The notes under the pieces were generated by a model, which saw only the letters and a list, made by a program, of their open reading frames with translations, made no database searches and was not told the origin of the DNA. A DNA stretch of 60,527 nucleotides, from positions 1 to 60,527 of the forward strand of contig NZ_PNOS01000033.1 in assembly GCF_002869745.1 (NCBI RefSeq), written 5' to 3'. The stretch is from Oceaniglobus roseus. Its GTDB lineage: Bacteria; Pseudomonadota; Alphaproteobacteria; Rhodobacterales; Rhodobacteraceae. Made by a program: the position numbers and the translations under genes. Below are positions 23,717 to 33,583 of the stretch, one piece after another (the stretch's first letter is position 1; every line of letters begins with the position of its first letter).

Positions 23717-25378
23717 ATGGCACGGCACGGCGGGCAGATACTGGCGGCGGCGCTTGCGGCGCAGGGGGTGGAGCGGGTGTTCTCGGTGCCCGGAGAAAGC
23801 TTCCTCGCGGCGCTCGACGGGCTTTACGACAGCGGCATCCCGAACGTCGTCTGCCGCCAGGAGGGCGGGGCCGCGATGATGGCCGAGGCCCATGCCAAGC
23901 TGACCGGCAAGCCCGGCGTCCTGTTCGTCACCCGCGGCCCCGGCGCCAGCAACGCGAGCGCGGGCCTGCACGTCGCGATGCAGGACAGCACGCCGATGGT
24001 GGCCTTCGTCGGCCAGATCGCCCGCGGCCACCGCGACCGCGAGGCGTTCCAGGAGGTGAACTACCGCGCCTTCTTCGGCCCCCTGGTGAAATGGGTGGCC
24101 GAGGTCGACCAGACCGAGAGGCTGCCCGAATACATCGCCCGGGCCTTCCACGTGGCGACATCGGGGCGGCCGGGGCCGGTGGTGCTGGCACTGCCCGAGG
24201 ACATGCTGTCGGGGCAGAGCGACGTGGCGGACCTCGCGCCGACCGCGCCCGCCGTGCCCCGGGCCGACGCGGACCAGATCGAGGCGCTGGGCCGGATGAT
24301 CGCCGCGGCCGAGCGGCCGCTGGTGGTGCTCGGCGGTTCGGACTGGAGCGCCGAGGCCGCAGCGGCGGTGCAGCGGTTCGCCGAAGCCTGGCAGGTGCCG
24401 GTCGCGGCGAGCTTCCGGCGGCAGGGCCACATGGACAACCGCTCGCCCGCCTATGCCGGGGACCTTGCCGTGGGGATGAATCCGAAGCTGGGCGAACGGC
24501 TGGCCGCGGCGGACCTGCTGGTGGTGCTCGGCGCGCGCCTCGGCGACATCGCGACGCGGGGGTACGAGCTGATCGACCCGGCGGCGCCGGGGGTCCGGAT
24601 CGCCCATGTCGCGCCCGATGCCTGCGAGATCGGCAAGGTCTTCCGCGCCGACCTCGGGATCGTGGCGCGGGCGGCGGACGTGGCGGCGCAGCTGGCCGCG
24701 CTGGACCACGCGCCCCGCGATCCGGCCTGGTGCCGCGCGGCGCGGGCCGATTACGAGGCCTGGCAGCAGCCGAAGGAGACGCCGGGGCAGGTGAAGCTGG
24801 AGGAGGTCGTCGGCTGGCTTTCGGCCAACCTTTCCGAGGATGCGATCCTGACCAATGGGGCGGGCAACTATGCGGCCTGGCTGCACCGCTATTTCCGGTT
24901 CAAGCGCTACGGCACCCAGCTGGCGCCGACGAGCGGCTCCATGGGCTATGGCTTCCCGGCCTCGGTGGCGGCGTCGCTGGCGCGGCCCGGCACCTGCGTG
25001 GTGTGCCTTGCCGGGGACGGCTGTTTCCAGATGACGCTGAACGAGATGTCGACCGCGGTGCAGCACGGGGCCACGCCGATCGTCGTGGTGGCCAACAACG
25101 GCCGCTACGGCACGATCCGGATGCACCAGGAGAACCACTATCCGGGGCGGGTCAGCGGCACCGACTTGGCCAACCCGGACTTCGCCGCCCTGGCCCGCGC
25201 CTATGGCGGCCACGGCGAGGTCGTGGAACGCACCGGGGACTTCCCCGAGGCGTTCCGGCGGGCCCGGGACAGCGGCCGGGCGGCCGTGATCGAGCTGAAG
25301 ATGGACACCGACGCGCTGTCCACGAACCAGAGCCTGAGCGCGACGCGGGCGGCGGCGCTGGCGCGGCTCGGGGGCTGA
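23717..25378 (+). CDS. Thiamine-diphosphate-dependent enzyme (acetolactate synthase-like)
   Basis: 553 residues with the three-domain POX fold. The Pyr domain has the catalytic glutamate in CRQEGGAAMMAEAHAKLTGK and GPGASNASAGLHVAMQDSTP. The central domain follows, and the PP domain has the ThDP motif GDGCFQMTLNEMSTAVQHGATPIVVVANN. It looks like acetolactate synthase large subunit but is not next to a regulatory subunit (ilvH), so a catabolic decarboxylase or ligase is equally possible. It is a single gene on the plus strand, divergent from the FMN reductase and ending at a hairpin. Confidence 0.88.
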   Translation: MARHGGQILAAALAAQGVERVFSVPGESFLAALDGLYDSGIPNVVCRQEGGAAMMAEAHAKLTGKPGVLFVTRGPGASNASAGLHVAMQDSTPMVAFVGQIARGHRDREAFQEVNYRAFFGPLVKWVAEVDQTERLPEYIARAFHVATSGRPGPVVLALPEDMLSGQSDVADLAPTAPAVPRADADQIEALGRMIAAAERPLVVLGGSDWSAEAAAAVQRFAEAWQVPVAASFRRQGHMDNRSPAYAGDLAVGMNPKLGERLAAADLLVVLGARLGDIATRGYELIDPAAPGVRIAHVAPDACEIGKVFRADLGIVARAADVAAQLAALDHAPRDPAWCRAARADYEAWQQPKETPGQVKLEEVVGWLSANLSEDAILTNGAGNYAAWLHRYFRFKRYGTQLAPTSGSMGYGFPASVAASLARPGTCVVCLAGDGCFQMTLNEMSTAVQHGATPIVVVANNGRYGTIRMHQENHYPGRVSGTDLANPDFAALARAYGGHGEVVERTGDFPEAFRRARDSGRAAVIELKMDTDALSTNQSLSATRAAALARLGG

Positions 25379-25387
25379 GGCAGGGGG

Positions 25388-25405
25388 GCCGGGCTTCAGC
25401 CCGGC
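25388..25405. terminator. Hairpin between convergent genes
   Basis: GCCGGGC, loop TTCA, GCCCGGC lies ten bases after the ThDP enzyme stop and before the convergent cytochrome gene. No T run follows, so function as an intrinsic terminator is uncertain. Confidence 0.45.
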
Positions 25406-25427
25406 GCCCGCGGCCCGTGAGGCGGGC

Positions 25428-26003
25428 TCACTCCGGCGAGGCGATCTCCAGCTTCACCGCGGCGTACCAGTCGGCGGCGGCGCGGATCTGCTCGTCGCTC
25501 AGGTCGGCGGCGATGGCCGACATGATCTCGTGCGTCCGCTTGCCGCTGCGGAAGGCCTTCAGCTGGGTGTCGATGTAGATGTTCGTCTCGCCCGCGAGGT
25601 TCGGCGCCCCCTCGACCACCGCCATGCCGTCTACCCCGTGGCAGGACACGCAGGCCTCGGGCGCGCCCGAGGGATCGGCGGTCAGGGTCGCCGTGGCCTT
25701 CTGGCTGGAATACCAGGCGGCGAGGTCGGCGATCTGCTGTTCCGAGAGCGAGGCGGCGACCACGCTCATCATCTCGTTCTGGCGGGTGCCCTCGTGAAAG
25801 GCGGTGAGCTGGCGGACGATGTAGGCCGCCTGCTCGCCGCCGATGTGCGGAGCGACCGGGATCTTCGCATAGCCGTCGATCCCGTGGCAGGTGCGGCACA
25901 TCCCGGCAAGCTTCTTGCCCTCGGCGGGGTCTCCCCCGTCCTGGGCGTGAACCGCCCCGGCGAGGATCACCCCGCCGAGGCCGATGAGAAGGGACCGGAT
26001 CAT
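25428..26003 (-). CDS. Diheme cytochrome c (c4-like)
   Basis: 191 residues. A signal peptide (MIRSLLIGLGGVILAGAVHA) is followed by two similar class I cytochrome domains, each with a heme site: CRTCH with IPVAPHIGGEQAAYIVRQL, and CVSCH with VVEGAPNLAGETNIYIDTQL. Methionine ligands are likely in NEMMSVVA and HEIMSAIA. This duplicated layout is that of cytochrome c4. The ATG overlaps the stop of the PQQ-type dehydrogenase gene by four bases, so it is probably the periplasmic electron acceptor of that enzyme. Confidence 0.92.
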   Translation of the reverse strand: MIRSLLIGLGGVILAGAVHAQDGGDPAEGKKLAGMCRTCHGIDGYAKIPVAPHIGGEQAAYIVRQLTAFHEGTRQNEMMSVVAASLSEQQIADLAAWYSSQKATATLTADPSGAPEACVSCHGVDGMAVVEGAPNLAGETNIYIDTQLKAFRSGKRTHEIMSAIAADLSDEQIRAAADWYAAVKLEIASPE

Positions 26004-27253
26004 TCGCCGTAGCTGATCCGGTAGACCGCGCCCGCGAGGTCGTCGGAGACGAGGAGCGAGCCGTCGCGCAGCTGCGCCACGTCCACCGGGCGGCCGAGGT
26101 ATTCGCCGTTGGAGTCGATCCAGCCCTCGGCGAAGGGTTCGGTCGTGGCGGTGCCGTCCTCGGCGATGGTGGTCACCATCACCCGCGCGCCGACCGGCGT
26201 GGTGCGGTTCCACGAGCCGTGCTGGGCCGAGAAGATGGCGTTCTTGTACTTCTCCGGGAACATGTTGCCGGTGTAGAACGTCATGCCGAGGTCCGCGGCA
26301 TGGGCCACGGTGGTGACCACGGGCATGGTCACGTCGACCGGCACTTCCTGGTCCTTGTACTCGTTGGTGCGGATGTCGCCGCCGCCGTACCACGGATGGC
26401 CGTAGTTGGCGCCGATCTCGGTCATGTGGTTGATCTCGCCCGGCGGGATGTCGTCGCCCATGCCGTCGACCTGGTTGTCGGTGAACCACAGGTCGCCGGT
26501 CTGCGGGTCGAAGTCCTGGCCGACCGAGTTGCGCACGCCGGTGGCGATGACCTCGCGCCCGGTGCCGTCCTGGTTCATCCGGATGATGCCGCCGATGCCG
26601 GTCTTCTGGTACTTCTCGATCTTGTCGGGCGGCGTCACGTTGTGCGGCTGGCCGAGCGAGATGTAGAGCTTGCCGTCGGGGCCGATGTCGCAGACGCGGG
26701 CGGTGTGGTTGAACGATTCCTCGTCGGTCGGGATCAGCTCTCCCTGCTTCACAACCTGGCCCACGGCGACGTCGGGGGATTCGTAGAAGAACTCGGCCGC
26801 CGGGAAGACCAGCACGCGGTTCTGTTCGGCGATGTAGAGGAATCCGTCGGGGCTGAAGCAGACGCCGTTCGGGATGGTGAAGGTCAGCGAGGGGGCGAAA
26901 TCCTTCACCTCGTCGGCGACGCGGTCCTTGTTGCGGTCGGTGACGGCCCAGACCTTGTCCTTGCGGGTGCCGACGAAGGTGACGACGCCCTGCGGACCGA
27001 CGGCGATGTGGCGCGCGTCGGGGACGACGGCGTAGAGCTCGATCTTGAAGCCGTCGGGCATCTTGATGCCTTCCAGCGTCTTCTTGATGCCGTCGGCATA
27101 GGCGCCGGTCTGTTCGACGGTCGTGAAATCCTTCACGCCGGTGGACTGCATGCTTTGCAGGCGTTCGATGTTGGGCGGCAGCTCCGCGCTTTGGGCATGG
27201 GCCGAAGCCGCGACCAGGGCAATGGCCGCCGCGGAAGAAAGCAGGCGTATCAT
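26000..27253 (-). CDS. Periplasmic PQQ-dependent sugar dehydrogenase (soluble GDH / sorbosone-type)
   Basis: 417 residues. A signal peptide (LLSSAAAIALVAASAHAQS) precedes a six-bladed beta-propeller with DARHIAVGPQGVVTFVGTRK, NGVCFSPDGFLYIAEQNRV, SFNHTARVCDIGPDGKLYIS and SAQHGSWNRTTPVG. These match the sorbosone/glucose dehydrogenase (GSDH) family, which oxidises aldoses or sugar derivatives with PQQ. It is coupled to a diheme cytochrome c gene, which fits electron transfer to the respiratory chain. GGGGAGGAC precedes the ATG, and a seven-base-arm palindrome lies 18 bases upstream. Confidence 0.9.
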   Translation of the reverse strand: MIRLLSSAAAIALVAASAHAQSAELPPNIERLQSMQSTGVKDFTTVEQTGAYADGIKKTLEGIKMPDGFKIELYAVVPDARHIAVGPQGVVTFVGTRKDKVWAVTDRNKDRVADEVKDFAPSLTFTIPNGVCFSPDGFLYIAEQNRVLVFPAAEFFYESPDVAVGQVVKQGELIPTDEESFNHTARVCDIGPDGKLYISLGQPHNVTPPDKIEKYQKTGIGGIIRMNQDGTGREVIATGVRNSVGQDFDPQTGDLWFTDNQVDGMGDDIPPGEINHMTEIGANYGHPWYGGGDIRTNEYKDQEVPVDVTMPVVTTVAHAADLGMTFYTGNMFPEKYKNAIFSAQHGSWNRTTPVGARVMVTTIAEDGTATTEPFAEGWIDSNGEYLGRPVDVAQLRDGSLLVSDDLAGAVYRISYGE

Positions 27254-27270
27254 GGATGTCCTCCCCGAGA

Positions 27271-27290
27271 TTTCTGAATGTTATCAGAAA
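27271..27290. promoter_or_regulatory. Perfect inverted repeat upstream of the sugar dehydrogenase
   Basis: TTTCTGAATGTTATCAGAAA has seven-base perfect arms (TTTCTGA/TCAGAAA) around ATGTTA. It lies 18 bases upstream of the dehydrogenase ATG, before the ribosome site. It may be an operator or a short leader hairpin for the dehydrogenase-cytochrome pair. Confidence 0.5.
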
Positions 27291-27381
27291 GCTCACCCTC
27301 CTAGCGCGCTGCCCTTGGGTCAACTCAGCCTAAGGTCGCGATGGACAGGGTTCTTGCCGCCTCAAGGGATTCGGGGCCTGT

Positions 27382-27840
27382 TCAGTCCACTTCGCGCATC
27401 ATCGTCGCCATGTTGTCGTTGCGCGCGACTTCCTCGTACCCGGCCGCCTTGTAGGTGTTCACGGCCGGTTCGTTCTCGACCTCGACCTTCAGGGTGACGA
27501 GCGCGGCGCCCAGGCTCTTCGCGGCCTCCTCGGCCAGTTCGGCAACGCGGGCGCCCGAACCGCCGCGCTGCTCGGGCGAGAGGTAGACATAGGCGAGGTG
27601 GCGCATTTCCGGGCCGACGCCGGGGCGCAGGGCGAAGAAGCCGACTTCGGCGCCGGTGGCGTCGAGGATGTAGAAGGATTCGTCGTCGAGGTCGGCCAGC
27701 CACTTCTCCTGCCATTCGAGCGGGTCGAACGGGTGCTTGGCGCTGGGATTGACCAGCGCCAGGTCGCCTTCGTCGGTCAGCAGCGTCCGGAGGGGGGCAA
27801 GATCGCGCGTCACGTTGTGACGCAGGCTCAGGTCAGTCAT
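27382..27840 (-). CDS. GNAT-family N-acetyltransferase
   Basis: 152 residues. EVGFFALRPGVGPEMRHLAYVYLSPEQRGGSGARVAELAEEAAKSLG contains the central strand and acetyl-CoA loop (QRGGSGA), followed by ALVTLKVEVENEPAVNTYKAAGYEEVAR, the usual C-terminal GNAT segment. The acceptor is unknown. It is a lone minus-strand gene, divergent from the MBL-fold gene and about 130 bases downstream of the dehydrogenase promoter region. Confidence 0.88.
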   Translation of the reverse strand: MTDLSLRHNVTRDLAPLRTLLTDEGDLALVNPSAKHPFDPLEWQEKWLADLDDESFYILDATGAEVGFFALRPGVGPEMRHLAYVYLSPEQRGGSGARVAELAEEAAKSLGAALVTLKVEVENEPAVNTYKAAGYEEVARNDNMATMMREVD

Positions 27841-27974
27841 GGCGGGATTCCCGTTGCGATTGGCTTGAAGGGGGCGATGTGGGCCATCGGGGGGCGTTTG
27901 TCCACCCCGGCGGGCGTTTGCATCGCGGCGCGGGGCGTGGTCAGGTGAGGCCGTTTCGCGCGCGGAGGTGGCTC

Positions 27975-28850
27975 ATGGTGTCGACGGCGACGATGCGGGT
28001 GTTGGAGCCCGCGCCCCACGTCCTGGCCTTCTACGACGGCCGCGTGCCAGGGCGGCGGCTGGTCTCCGACGCGGCGAACTGGATGGACGACGGCGGCTAT
28101 GTCCTGGGGATCGCCACCTATGCCGTGGTGGACGATGGCGAGGCGGTGCTGTTCGACACCGGGCTGTCGCCCGACCATGGGCGGGCGATCCGGGCCGAGC
28201 TGGAGCGGCGCGGGGTGCGGTCGGTCCGCGTGGTGCTGAGCCACCACCACCGCGACCACGTGGCCGGCGGCGCGGCCTTCGCGGAGTGCGAGATCATCGC
28301 CCTGCGCGCGACGGCCGAGGCGATGGAGGCGCAGCGCGACGTCTTCGCCGCGGGCACGCCGCCGATCGCGCCGCTGGCGATGCCGACGACGGTGTTCGAC
28401 GGGGTCATGGGGCTGCGGGCCGGGGCGGTGGAGCTGGAGCTGCACCCCTACGACATCCACAGCCGCGACGGGCTGACGATGCTGCTGCCGGTGCCGCGGC
28501 TGCTGCTGGCGGGCGACACGCTGGAGGATACCGTGACCTACGTGGCCGAGCCGGAGCGGCTGGGCCTCCACCTGTCAGAACTCGACCGGATGGCGCGGCT
28601 CGACCTGCGGCGCATCCTGCCGTGCCACGGCGATCCCGGGCGGATCGCGGCGGGCGGCTATGGTCCGGGGCTGATCGCGGCGACGCGGGACTATGTGGCG
28701 TGGCTGCTGGCGCTGCGGGAGGATCCTTCGAGAGCGGACCTGCCGCTGCGCGATGTCGTGGCGGCGGCGCTGGAGGGCGGCGCGACCACCTGGTTCGCCC
28801 CCTACGAGGCGGTCCACCGGGCCAACGTGGCCGCGGTGCTGGCGCCCTGA
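27975..28850 (+). CDS. MBL-fold metallo-hydrolase (AHL-lactonase-like)
   Basis: 291 residues from the ATG at 27975, chosen because GGAGGTG lies upstream. The metal site HHHRDHVAGG is intact (HxHxDH as HHHRDH), followed by LLLAGDTLEDTVT and RILPCHGDPGRI, which supply the bridging Asp and last His. The overall form resembles N-acylhomoserine lactonases and similar small lactone or ester hydrolases. Quorum quenching would be one possible role, but neighbours give no support. Confidence 0.88.
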   Translation: MVSTATMRVLEPAPHVLAFYDGRVPGRRLVSDAANWMDDGGYVLGIATYAVVDDGEAVLFDTGLSPDHGRAIRAELERRGVRSVRVVLSHHHRDHVAGGAAFAECEIIALRATAEAMEAQRDVFAAGTPPIAPLAMPTTVFDGVMGLRAGAVELELHPYDIHSRDGLTMLLPVPRLLLAGDTLEDTVTYVAEPERLGLHLSELDRMARLDLRRILPCHGDPGRIAAGGYGPGLIAATRDYVAWLLALREDPSRADLPLRDVVAAALEGGATTWFAPYEAVHRANVAAVLAP

Positions 28851-28862
28851 CGGGCGGGGCGA

Positions 28863-29687
28863 TCACAGACGCCGGGGGTAGGTGCCCAGAACCGTCAGTT
28901 CGCTGGTGAAATGGGCGAGCTCGTCGAAGGCGAGCTTCATGTTCTCGTCGTCGGGGTGGCCTTCGACATCGGCATAGAACTGGGTCGCCGTGAATTCGCC
29001 GTTGACCATGTAGCTTTCGAGCTTGGTCATGTTGATGCCGTTCGTGGCGAAGCCGCCCATGGCCTTGTAGAGCGCGGCGGGGATGTTCCTCACGCGGAAG
29101 ACGAAGGACGTGACCATGGCGCCGTCGCCGCGGCGCGACAGGTCCGCCTCGCGCGCCATCACGAGGAAGCGGGTGGTGTTGTTGCTGTTGTCCTCGATGT
29201 TCTTCGCCAGCGTTTCCAGCCCGTAGATCTGCCCGGCGAGTTCCGAGGCCAGCGCGGCGGCCGCGGCATCGCCCCGCTGCGCGACGAGCGCGGCGGAGCC
29301 TGCGGTATCGGCGCCGGTCACGGGCCTGATCGCGTGGCTTTTCAGGAACTTCTTGCACTGGCCGAGCAGGACGGTGTGGCTCATCGCCGTCTTCACCTGG
29401 TCGAGTGTCGCGCCGGGCACGCCGAGAAGGCAGATGTGGACCCGCACGAAGGCCTCGTCGACGATCTTCAGCCCCGAGTTCGGCAAGAGCGAGTGGACGT
29501 CGGCGACGCGGCCGTAAGTCGAGTTCTCGACCGCGATCATGCCGAGGTCCGCCTCGCCCGAGCGCACGGCCTCGAGCGCGTCCTCGAAGGTGGTGCAGGG
29601 CAGCGGCAGGTGATCGGGTCGCGACTGGACGCAGGCCTGGTGGCTGTAGGCCCCCAGTTCACCCTGGAACGATATCTTTCCGGGCAT
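28863..29687 (-). CDS. pheA: Prephenate dehydratase, monofunctional
   Basis: 274 residues from the ATG at 29687, which has AAGGAG upstream; an earlier ATG at 29729 lacks one. The PDT domain runs from ISFQGELGAYSHQACVQ through EDALEAVRSGEADLGMIAVENSTYG to the catalytic TRF motif (NNTTRFLVMA). A C-terminal ACT domain (SFVFRVRNIPAALYKAMGGFATNGINMTKLESY) gives phenylalanine feedback. It converts prephenate to phenylpyruvate. It is not fused to chorismate mutase; a stand-alone mutase lies at 11247-11543. It is divergent from the cytochrome c552 gene. Confidence 0.96.
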   Translation of the reverse strand: MPGKISFQGELGAYSHQACVQSRPDHLPLPCTTFEDALEAVRSGEADLGMIAVENSTYGRVADVHSLLPNSGLKIVDEAFVRVHICLLGVPGATLDQVKTAMSHTVLLGQCKKFLKSHAIRPVTGADTAGSAALVAQRGDAAAAALASELAGQIYGLETLAKNIEDNSNNTTRFLVMAREADLSRRGDGAMVTSFVFRVRNIPAALYKAMGGFATNGINMTKLESYMVNGEFTATQFYADVEGHPDDENMKLAFDELAHFTSELTVLGTYPRRL

Positions 29688-29819
29688 GGCGGCTCCTTTC
29701 CGGCATCCGGTGTCGAAAATAAGCGTCACCGGGCGTTTCGTCGCGGCTCATAGCGCTTGAAAGGGGGGGCTGGAAGGGGATAGGTAGCACGGCAACGCAC
29801 AGCTGAGACGGATCGCGAC

Positions 29820-30344
29820 ATGTTCGACACAATGACCATCACCAAGGCCGTGGGCGCGTTTTGCGGCGCGTTCCTGATCTTTCTGCTGGGGGGCTGGGCT
29901 GCCGAGGCTCTGTACCATGTCGGCGGCGGACATGGCGAGGAAGAGCAGGCCTATGTCATCGACGTGCCGGAGTCCGAGGGGTCGGGCGGCGGCGAGGCCG
30001 CGGCGGAGGATCCGCCGGTGGAGGAGCTTCTCGCGTCGGCCGACGTCGGCTCGGGCGAGCGTATCTTCGGCAAGTGCAAGGCCTGCCACAAGCTGGAGGC
30101 AGGCGCCAACGGCACCGGCCCGACGCTGCACAACGTGGTCGGCCGCCCGGTGGACTCGATCGACGGCTATGCCTATTCCGGCGCGCTGGAGAAGGTCGCG
30201 GACGTCTGGACGCCCGAGAACCTCTATCACTTCCTGAAGGATCCCAAGGGCTATGCGCCGGGCACCAAGATGGGCTTCGCCGGCCTGCCGAAGCCCGAGG
30301 ACCGCGCGAACGTCATCGCCTACCTCCAGTCGACCGAGGGCTGA
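29820..30344 (+). CDS. cycM: Membrane-anchored cytochrome c552 (cytochrome cy-like)
   Basis: 174 residues. An uncleaved N-terminal anchor (AVGAFCGAFLIFLLGGWAAEALY) is followed by an acidic flexible linker (about residues 38-70, ESEGSGGGEAAAEDPP) and a class I cytochrome domain with heme site GKCKACHKL and methionine ligand in GTKMGFAGL. This anchor-linker-cytochrome plan is that of CycM/CycY, which carries electrons from the bc1 complex to the terminal oxidase or, in phototrophs, to the reaction centre. It is divergent from pheA and has its own terminator. The symbol is by homology of layout. Confidence 0.92.
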   Translation: MFDTMTITKAVGAFCGAFLIFLLGGWAAEALYHVGGGHGEEEQAYVIDVPESEGSGGGEAAAEDPPVEELLASADVGSGERIFGKCKACHKLEAGANGTGPTLHNVVGRPVDSIDGYAYSGALEKVADVWTPENLYHFLKDPKGYAPGTKMGFAGLPKPEDRANVIAYLQSTEG

Positions 30345-30367
30345 GACCCGCCACAGGCTTACCGGGC

Positions 30368-30399
30368 ACGGCCGTCGCGGGACCGCGGCGGCCGTTTTC
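30368..30399 (+). terminator. Terminator after cytochrome c552
   Basis: A nested hairpin (outer ACGGCCG/CGGCCGT, inner CGCGG/CCGCG) is followed by TTTTCG, about 25 bases after the cytochrome stop codon. Confidence 0.75.
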
Positions 30400-30546
30400 G
30401 TTCGGTTTCCGCCAAGGCGGGATCGGCGGAACATTGCAGGGAGATGTCGGGAGGATCACGGAGTTTCAACTTGATCCCCCCTGCCTTGCCTTTACCTTGC
30501 AGACGAGTTGTGCCCCTGCTTTCCCGACGCGAAAAGGAACACGCCC

Positions 30547-32490
30547 ATGCACCGATCCCCCACCCGTCGCCACCCTGCCGTCGCCGTCGCGGCGGCCCCG
30601 GCCAGACCGGGAGAGCAGGGGCTGCGATGGCTCGGGGCGCTGCTTCTGGGCGGCGCTCTGGCCTTCGGCGCCGGGATGGCGCGGGCGCAGTCGGACGATG
30701 CGGGCACGTCCGAGGGCGACGAGAAGATCATCACCTCCTACGGCTTCTCCGACCTCGGGACGCTGAAGTACGACGAGAACTTCAGCCACCTCGATTACGT
30801 CAACGTCGATGCGCCCAAGGGCGGCGAGATGTCGACCTGGGCGCGGGGGACGTTCGATTCGATGAACCCCTATTCCCGCAAGGGCCGGGCGCACGGCTTC
30901 TCCGTCCTGCCCTACGAGCGGCTGATGACCTCGGTCGCGGACGACGCCTACGGCTCCTACTGCCTGCTGTGCTCGACCCTTGAGTATCCCGAGAGCCAGG
31001 ACTGGGTGATCTTCAACCTGCGCCCCGAAGCGACCTTCTCGGACGGCACGCCGCTGACGGCGGAGGACGTGAAGTTCACCTATGACATCCTGATGGAGCA
31101 GGGGCTGCCCTCGTTCTCGTCCGCGGTGAAGGCGATGATCCCCTCGGTCGAGGTGCTGGGGCCGCACAAGGTGAAGTTCAACTTCGCCGACGGCATCCCG
31201 AGGAAGGGACTGATCAGCCAGGCCGGGTATTTCATCGTCTTCCAGAAGAAGTGGTACGAGGACACCGGCGCGCGGCTGGACGAGAGCCGGCTGGAGAACT
31301 CGCCAGGGTCCGGTCCATATGTCTATGACCAGATCGAGGTGAACCGGCGGATCGTGCTGAAGAAGAACCCCGATTACTGGGGGAAGGACCTGCCGATCAA
31401 CAAGGGCACGGCCAACTTCGACACGCTGAGGGTCGAGTTCTTCGCCGACAGCAACGCCGCGCTCGAAGGGTTCAAGGCGGGCGCCTACACCTTCCGGCAG
31501 GAGACGAGCAGCCTGACCTGGGCGACGCAGTACGATTTCCCGAAGGTCGAGAACGGCACAATCGTCAAGACCGAGCTGCCGGACGGCGACCTGCCGACGG
31601 CCACCGGCTTCGTCTTCAACCTGCGGAAGGAGAAGTTCCAGGATCCGCGGGTCAGGAAGGCGCTGGGGATGATGTTCAACTTCACCTGGACGAACGACAC
31701 GCTGCAATACGGGCTCTTCGCGCATCGGCAGTCGTTCTGGCAGAACTCCGACCTGGAGGCGAAGGGCGTGCCGGAGGGGCGCGAGCTGGAGCTTCTGAAG
31801 ACGGTCGAGGACCTGATCGACCCCGCCATCCTGACCGAGCCGGTGTTCGTCGCGGACGACGGCAGCGACCGGCAGCTCGACCGCGGCGCGTTGCGCGCGG
31901 CCTCGGCCCTGCTGAACGACGCGGGCTGGGTCGCCGGGGACGACGGCATCCGGCGCAAGGACGGCGAGGTGCTGAGCCTGGAGTTCATCGAGAACAACCC
32001 CAGCAACGACCGCATCATCCTGCCCTACATCGACAACCTGAAGCGGCTGGGGGTGCAGGCGGTCTATAACCGGATCGACGATTCCCAGTACACCGACCGG
32101 GTGCGGAACCACGATTTCGAGATGATCTTCGACAGCTACACCAACGGGCTGGAGGAGGCGCGGGGGATCTCTCAGCGCTATGGCTGCGACGACCGCGACG
32201 ACGTGTTCAACCCCGCGGGCTATTGCGATCCGGCGGTCGACAAGCTGATCGAGCGGCTGATCGAGACCGACAACCTGGAGGACATGCAGGCGGCGGTCCG
32301 GGCCATCGACCGGATCATGCGCCACGCCTATTTCATGGTGCCGGTCTGGTACCTCGACAAGTACTGGGTCGCCTACTACGACATGTTCGAGCATCCCGAT
32401 CCGCTGCCGCCCTATTCGCTGGGGAACCTCGATTTCTGGTGGTACAACGCCGAGAAGGGCCAGCAGCTGAAAGCTGCCGGGGCGTTCTGA
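30547..32490 (+). CDS. yejA: YejA-like periplasmic peptide-binding protein of ABC importer
   Basis: 647 residues from the ATG at 30547 (AAAAGGA upstream). The N-terminal signal sequence is unusual: an Arg-rich N region of about 30 residues precedes [24 protein letters not shown]. The mature part is an SBP_bac_5 family domain: [12 protein letters not shown]-type start ([17 protein letters not shown]), [54 protein letters not shown]. YejA binds oligopeptides and, in enterics, microcin C. It heads an operon with two permeases, two small membrane proteins and the ATPase. Confidence 0.93.
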   Translation: MHRSPTRRHPAVAVAAAPARPGEQGLRWLGALLLGGALAFGAGMARAQSDDAGTSEGDEKIITSYGFSDLGTLKYDENFSHLDYVNVDAPKGGEMSTWARGTFDSMNPYSRKGRAHGFSVLPYERLMTSVADDAYGSYCLLCSTLEYPESQDWVIFNLRPEATFSDGTPLTAEDVKFTYDILMEQGLPSFSSAVKAMIPSVEVLGPHKVKFNFADGIPRKGLISQAGYFIVFQKKWYEDTGARLDESRLENSPGSGPYVYDQIEVNRRIVLKKNPDYWGKDLPINKGTANFDTLRVEFFADSNAALEGFKAGAYTFRQETSSLTWATQYDFPKVENGTIVKTELPDGDLPTATGFVFNLRKEKFQDPRVRKALGMMFNFTWTNDTLQYGLFAHRQSFWQNSDLEAKGVPEGRELELLKTVEDLIDPAILTEPVFVADDGSDRQLDRGALRAASALLNDAGWVAGDDGIRRKDGEVLSLEFIENNPSNDRIILPYIDNLKRLGVQAVYNRIDDSQYTDRVRNHDFEMIFDSYTNGLEEARGISQRYGCDDRDDVFNPAGYCDPAVDKLIERLIETDNLEDMQAAVRAIDRIMRHAYFMVPVWYLDKYWVAYYDMFEHPDPLPPYSLGNLDFWWYNAEKGQQLKAAGAF

Positions 32491-32497
32491 TCCCGCC

Positions 32498-33580
32498 ATG
32501 GGCGCCTACATCCTCCGCCGGCTGCTGCTGATCATCCCGACCCTGCTCGGGATCATGATCCTGAACTTCGTGCTGACCCAGTTCGTCCCCGGCGGGCCGA
32601 TCGAGTCGGTCATCGCGCAGCTTCAGGGCCAGTCCGACACCTTCGCCGGGATCAACGGCGGGGCGGGCGACGCGCAGAACCAGACCGCAGACACCGAAAG
32701 CTATGTCGGCGCGCGGGGTCTGCCGCCCGAGTTCATCGCCAAGCTGGAAAAGGAGTTCGGCTTCGACAAGCCGCCGCTCGAGCGGTTCCTGAACATGATG
32801 TGGAACTATGTCCGGTTCGACTTCGGCGACAGCTACTTCCGCTCGATCTCGGTCATGGACCTGGTGCTGGAGAAGATGCCGGTGTCGATCACGCTGGGGC
32901 TGTGGTCGACGGTCATCGCCTATCTCGTGTCGATTCCGCTGGGTATCCGCAAGGCGGTGAAGGACGGTTCCTCCTTCGACACCTGGACCAGCGCGCTGAT
33001 CATCGTGGCCTATGCGATCCCGGGCTTCCTGTTCGCGATCCTGCTGCTGGTGCTGTTCGCGGGAGGGTCGTACTTCCAGATCTTCCCGCTGCGCGGCCTG
33101 ACCTCGGACAACTTCGCCCAGCTGAGCACCATGGGCAAGATCGCCGACTACTTCTGGCACATCACGCTGCCGGTGCTGGCCTCGACCATCTCGGCCTTCG
33201 CGACGCTGACGCTGCTGACGAAGAACAGCTTCCTCGACGAGATCAAGAAGCAGTATGTGGTCACGGCGAAGGCGAAGGGGCTGTCCGAGGGGCGGGTGCT
33301 GTACGGGCACATCTTCCGCAATGCGATGCTGATCGTGATCGCGGGCTTTCCGGCGGTGTTCATCGGCGTCTTCTTCGGCGGCTCGCTGATCATCGAGACG
33401 ATCTTCTCGCTCGACGGTCTGGGGCGGCTGGGATTCGAGGCGGCGGTGCAGCGGGATTACCCGGTGATCTTCGGCACGCTGTTCTTCTTCGGGCTGATCG
33501 GGCTGGTCGTCGGCATCCTGTCGGACCTGATGTATGTCCTCGTCGATCCGCGCATCGACTTCGAGACCCGGGAGACCTGA
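32498..33580 (+). CDS. yejB: YejB-like ABC importer permease
   Basis: 360 residues with about six membrane helices. N-terminal [23 protein letters not shown] is typical of DppB/YejB. A large periplasmic loop (about residues 40-100) precedes [20 protein letters not shown]. The cytoplasmic EAA loop is [21 protein letters not shown]. It pairs with YejE to form the membrane channel. It starts eight bases after yejA and ends three bases before yejE. Confidence 0.95.
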   Translation: MGAYILRRLLLIIPTLLGIMILNFVLTQFVPGGPIESVIAQLQGQSDTFAGINGGAGDAQNQTADTESYVGARGLPPEFIAKLEKEFGFDKPPLERFLNMMWNYVRFDFGDSYFRSISVMDLVLEKMPVSITLGLWSTVIAYLVSIPLGIRKAVKDGSSFDTWTSALIIVAYAIPGFLFAILLLVLFAGGSYFQIFPLRGLTSDNFAQLSTMGKIADYFWHITLPVLASTISAFATLTLLTKNSFLDEIKKQYVVTAKAKGLSEGRVLYGHIFRNAMLIVIAGFPAVFIGVFFGGSLIIETIFSLDGLGRLGFEAAVQRDYPVIFGTLFFFGLIGLVVGILSDLMYVLVDPRIDFETRET

Positions 33581-33583
33581 GCC

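Noticed and set aside
23717-25378. Calling the ThDP enzyme ilvB
   Set aside because: Sequence motifs only show the ThDP family; no ilvH/ilvN partner is adjacent and the substrate is undefined.
27975-28850. Quorum-quenching AHL lactonase as a firm call
   Set aside because: The metal motif is shared by many MBL enzymes and there is no luxI/luxR gene nearby.
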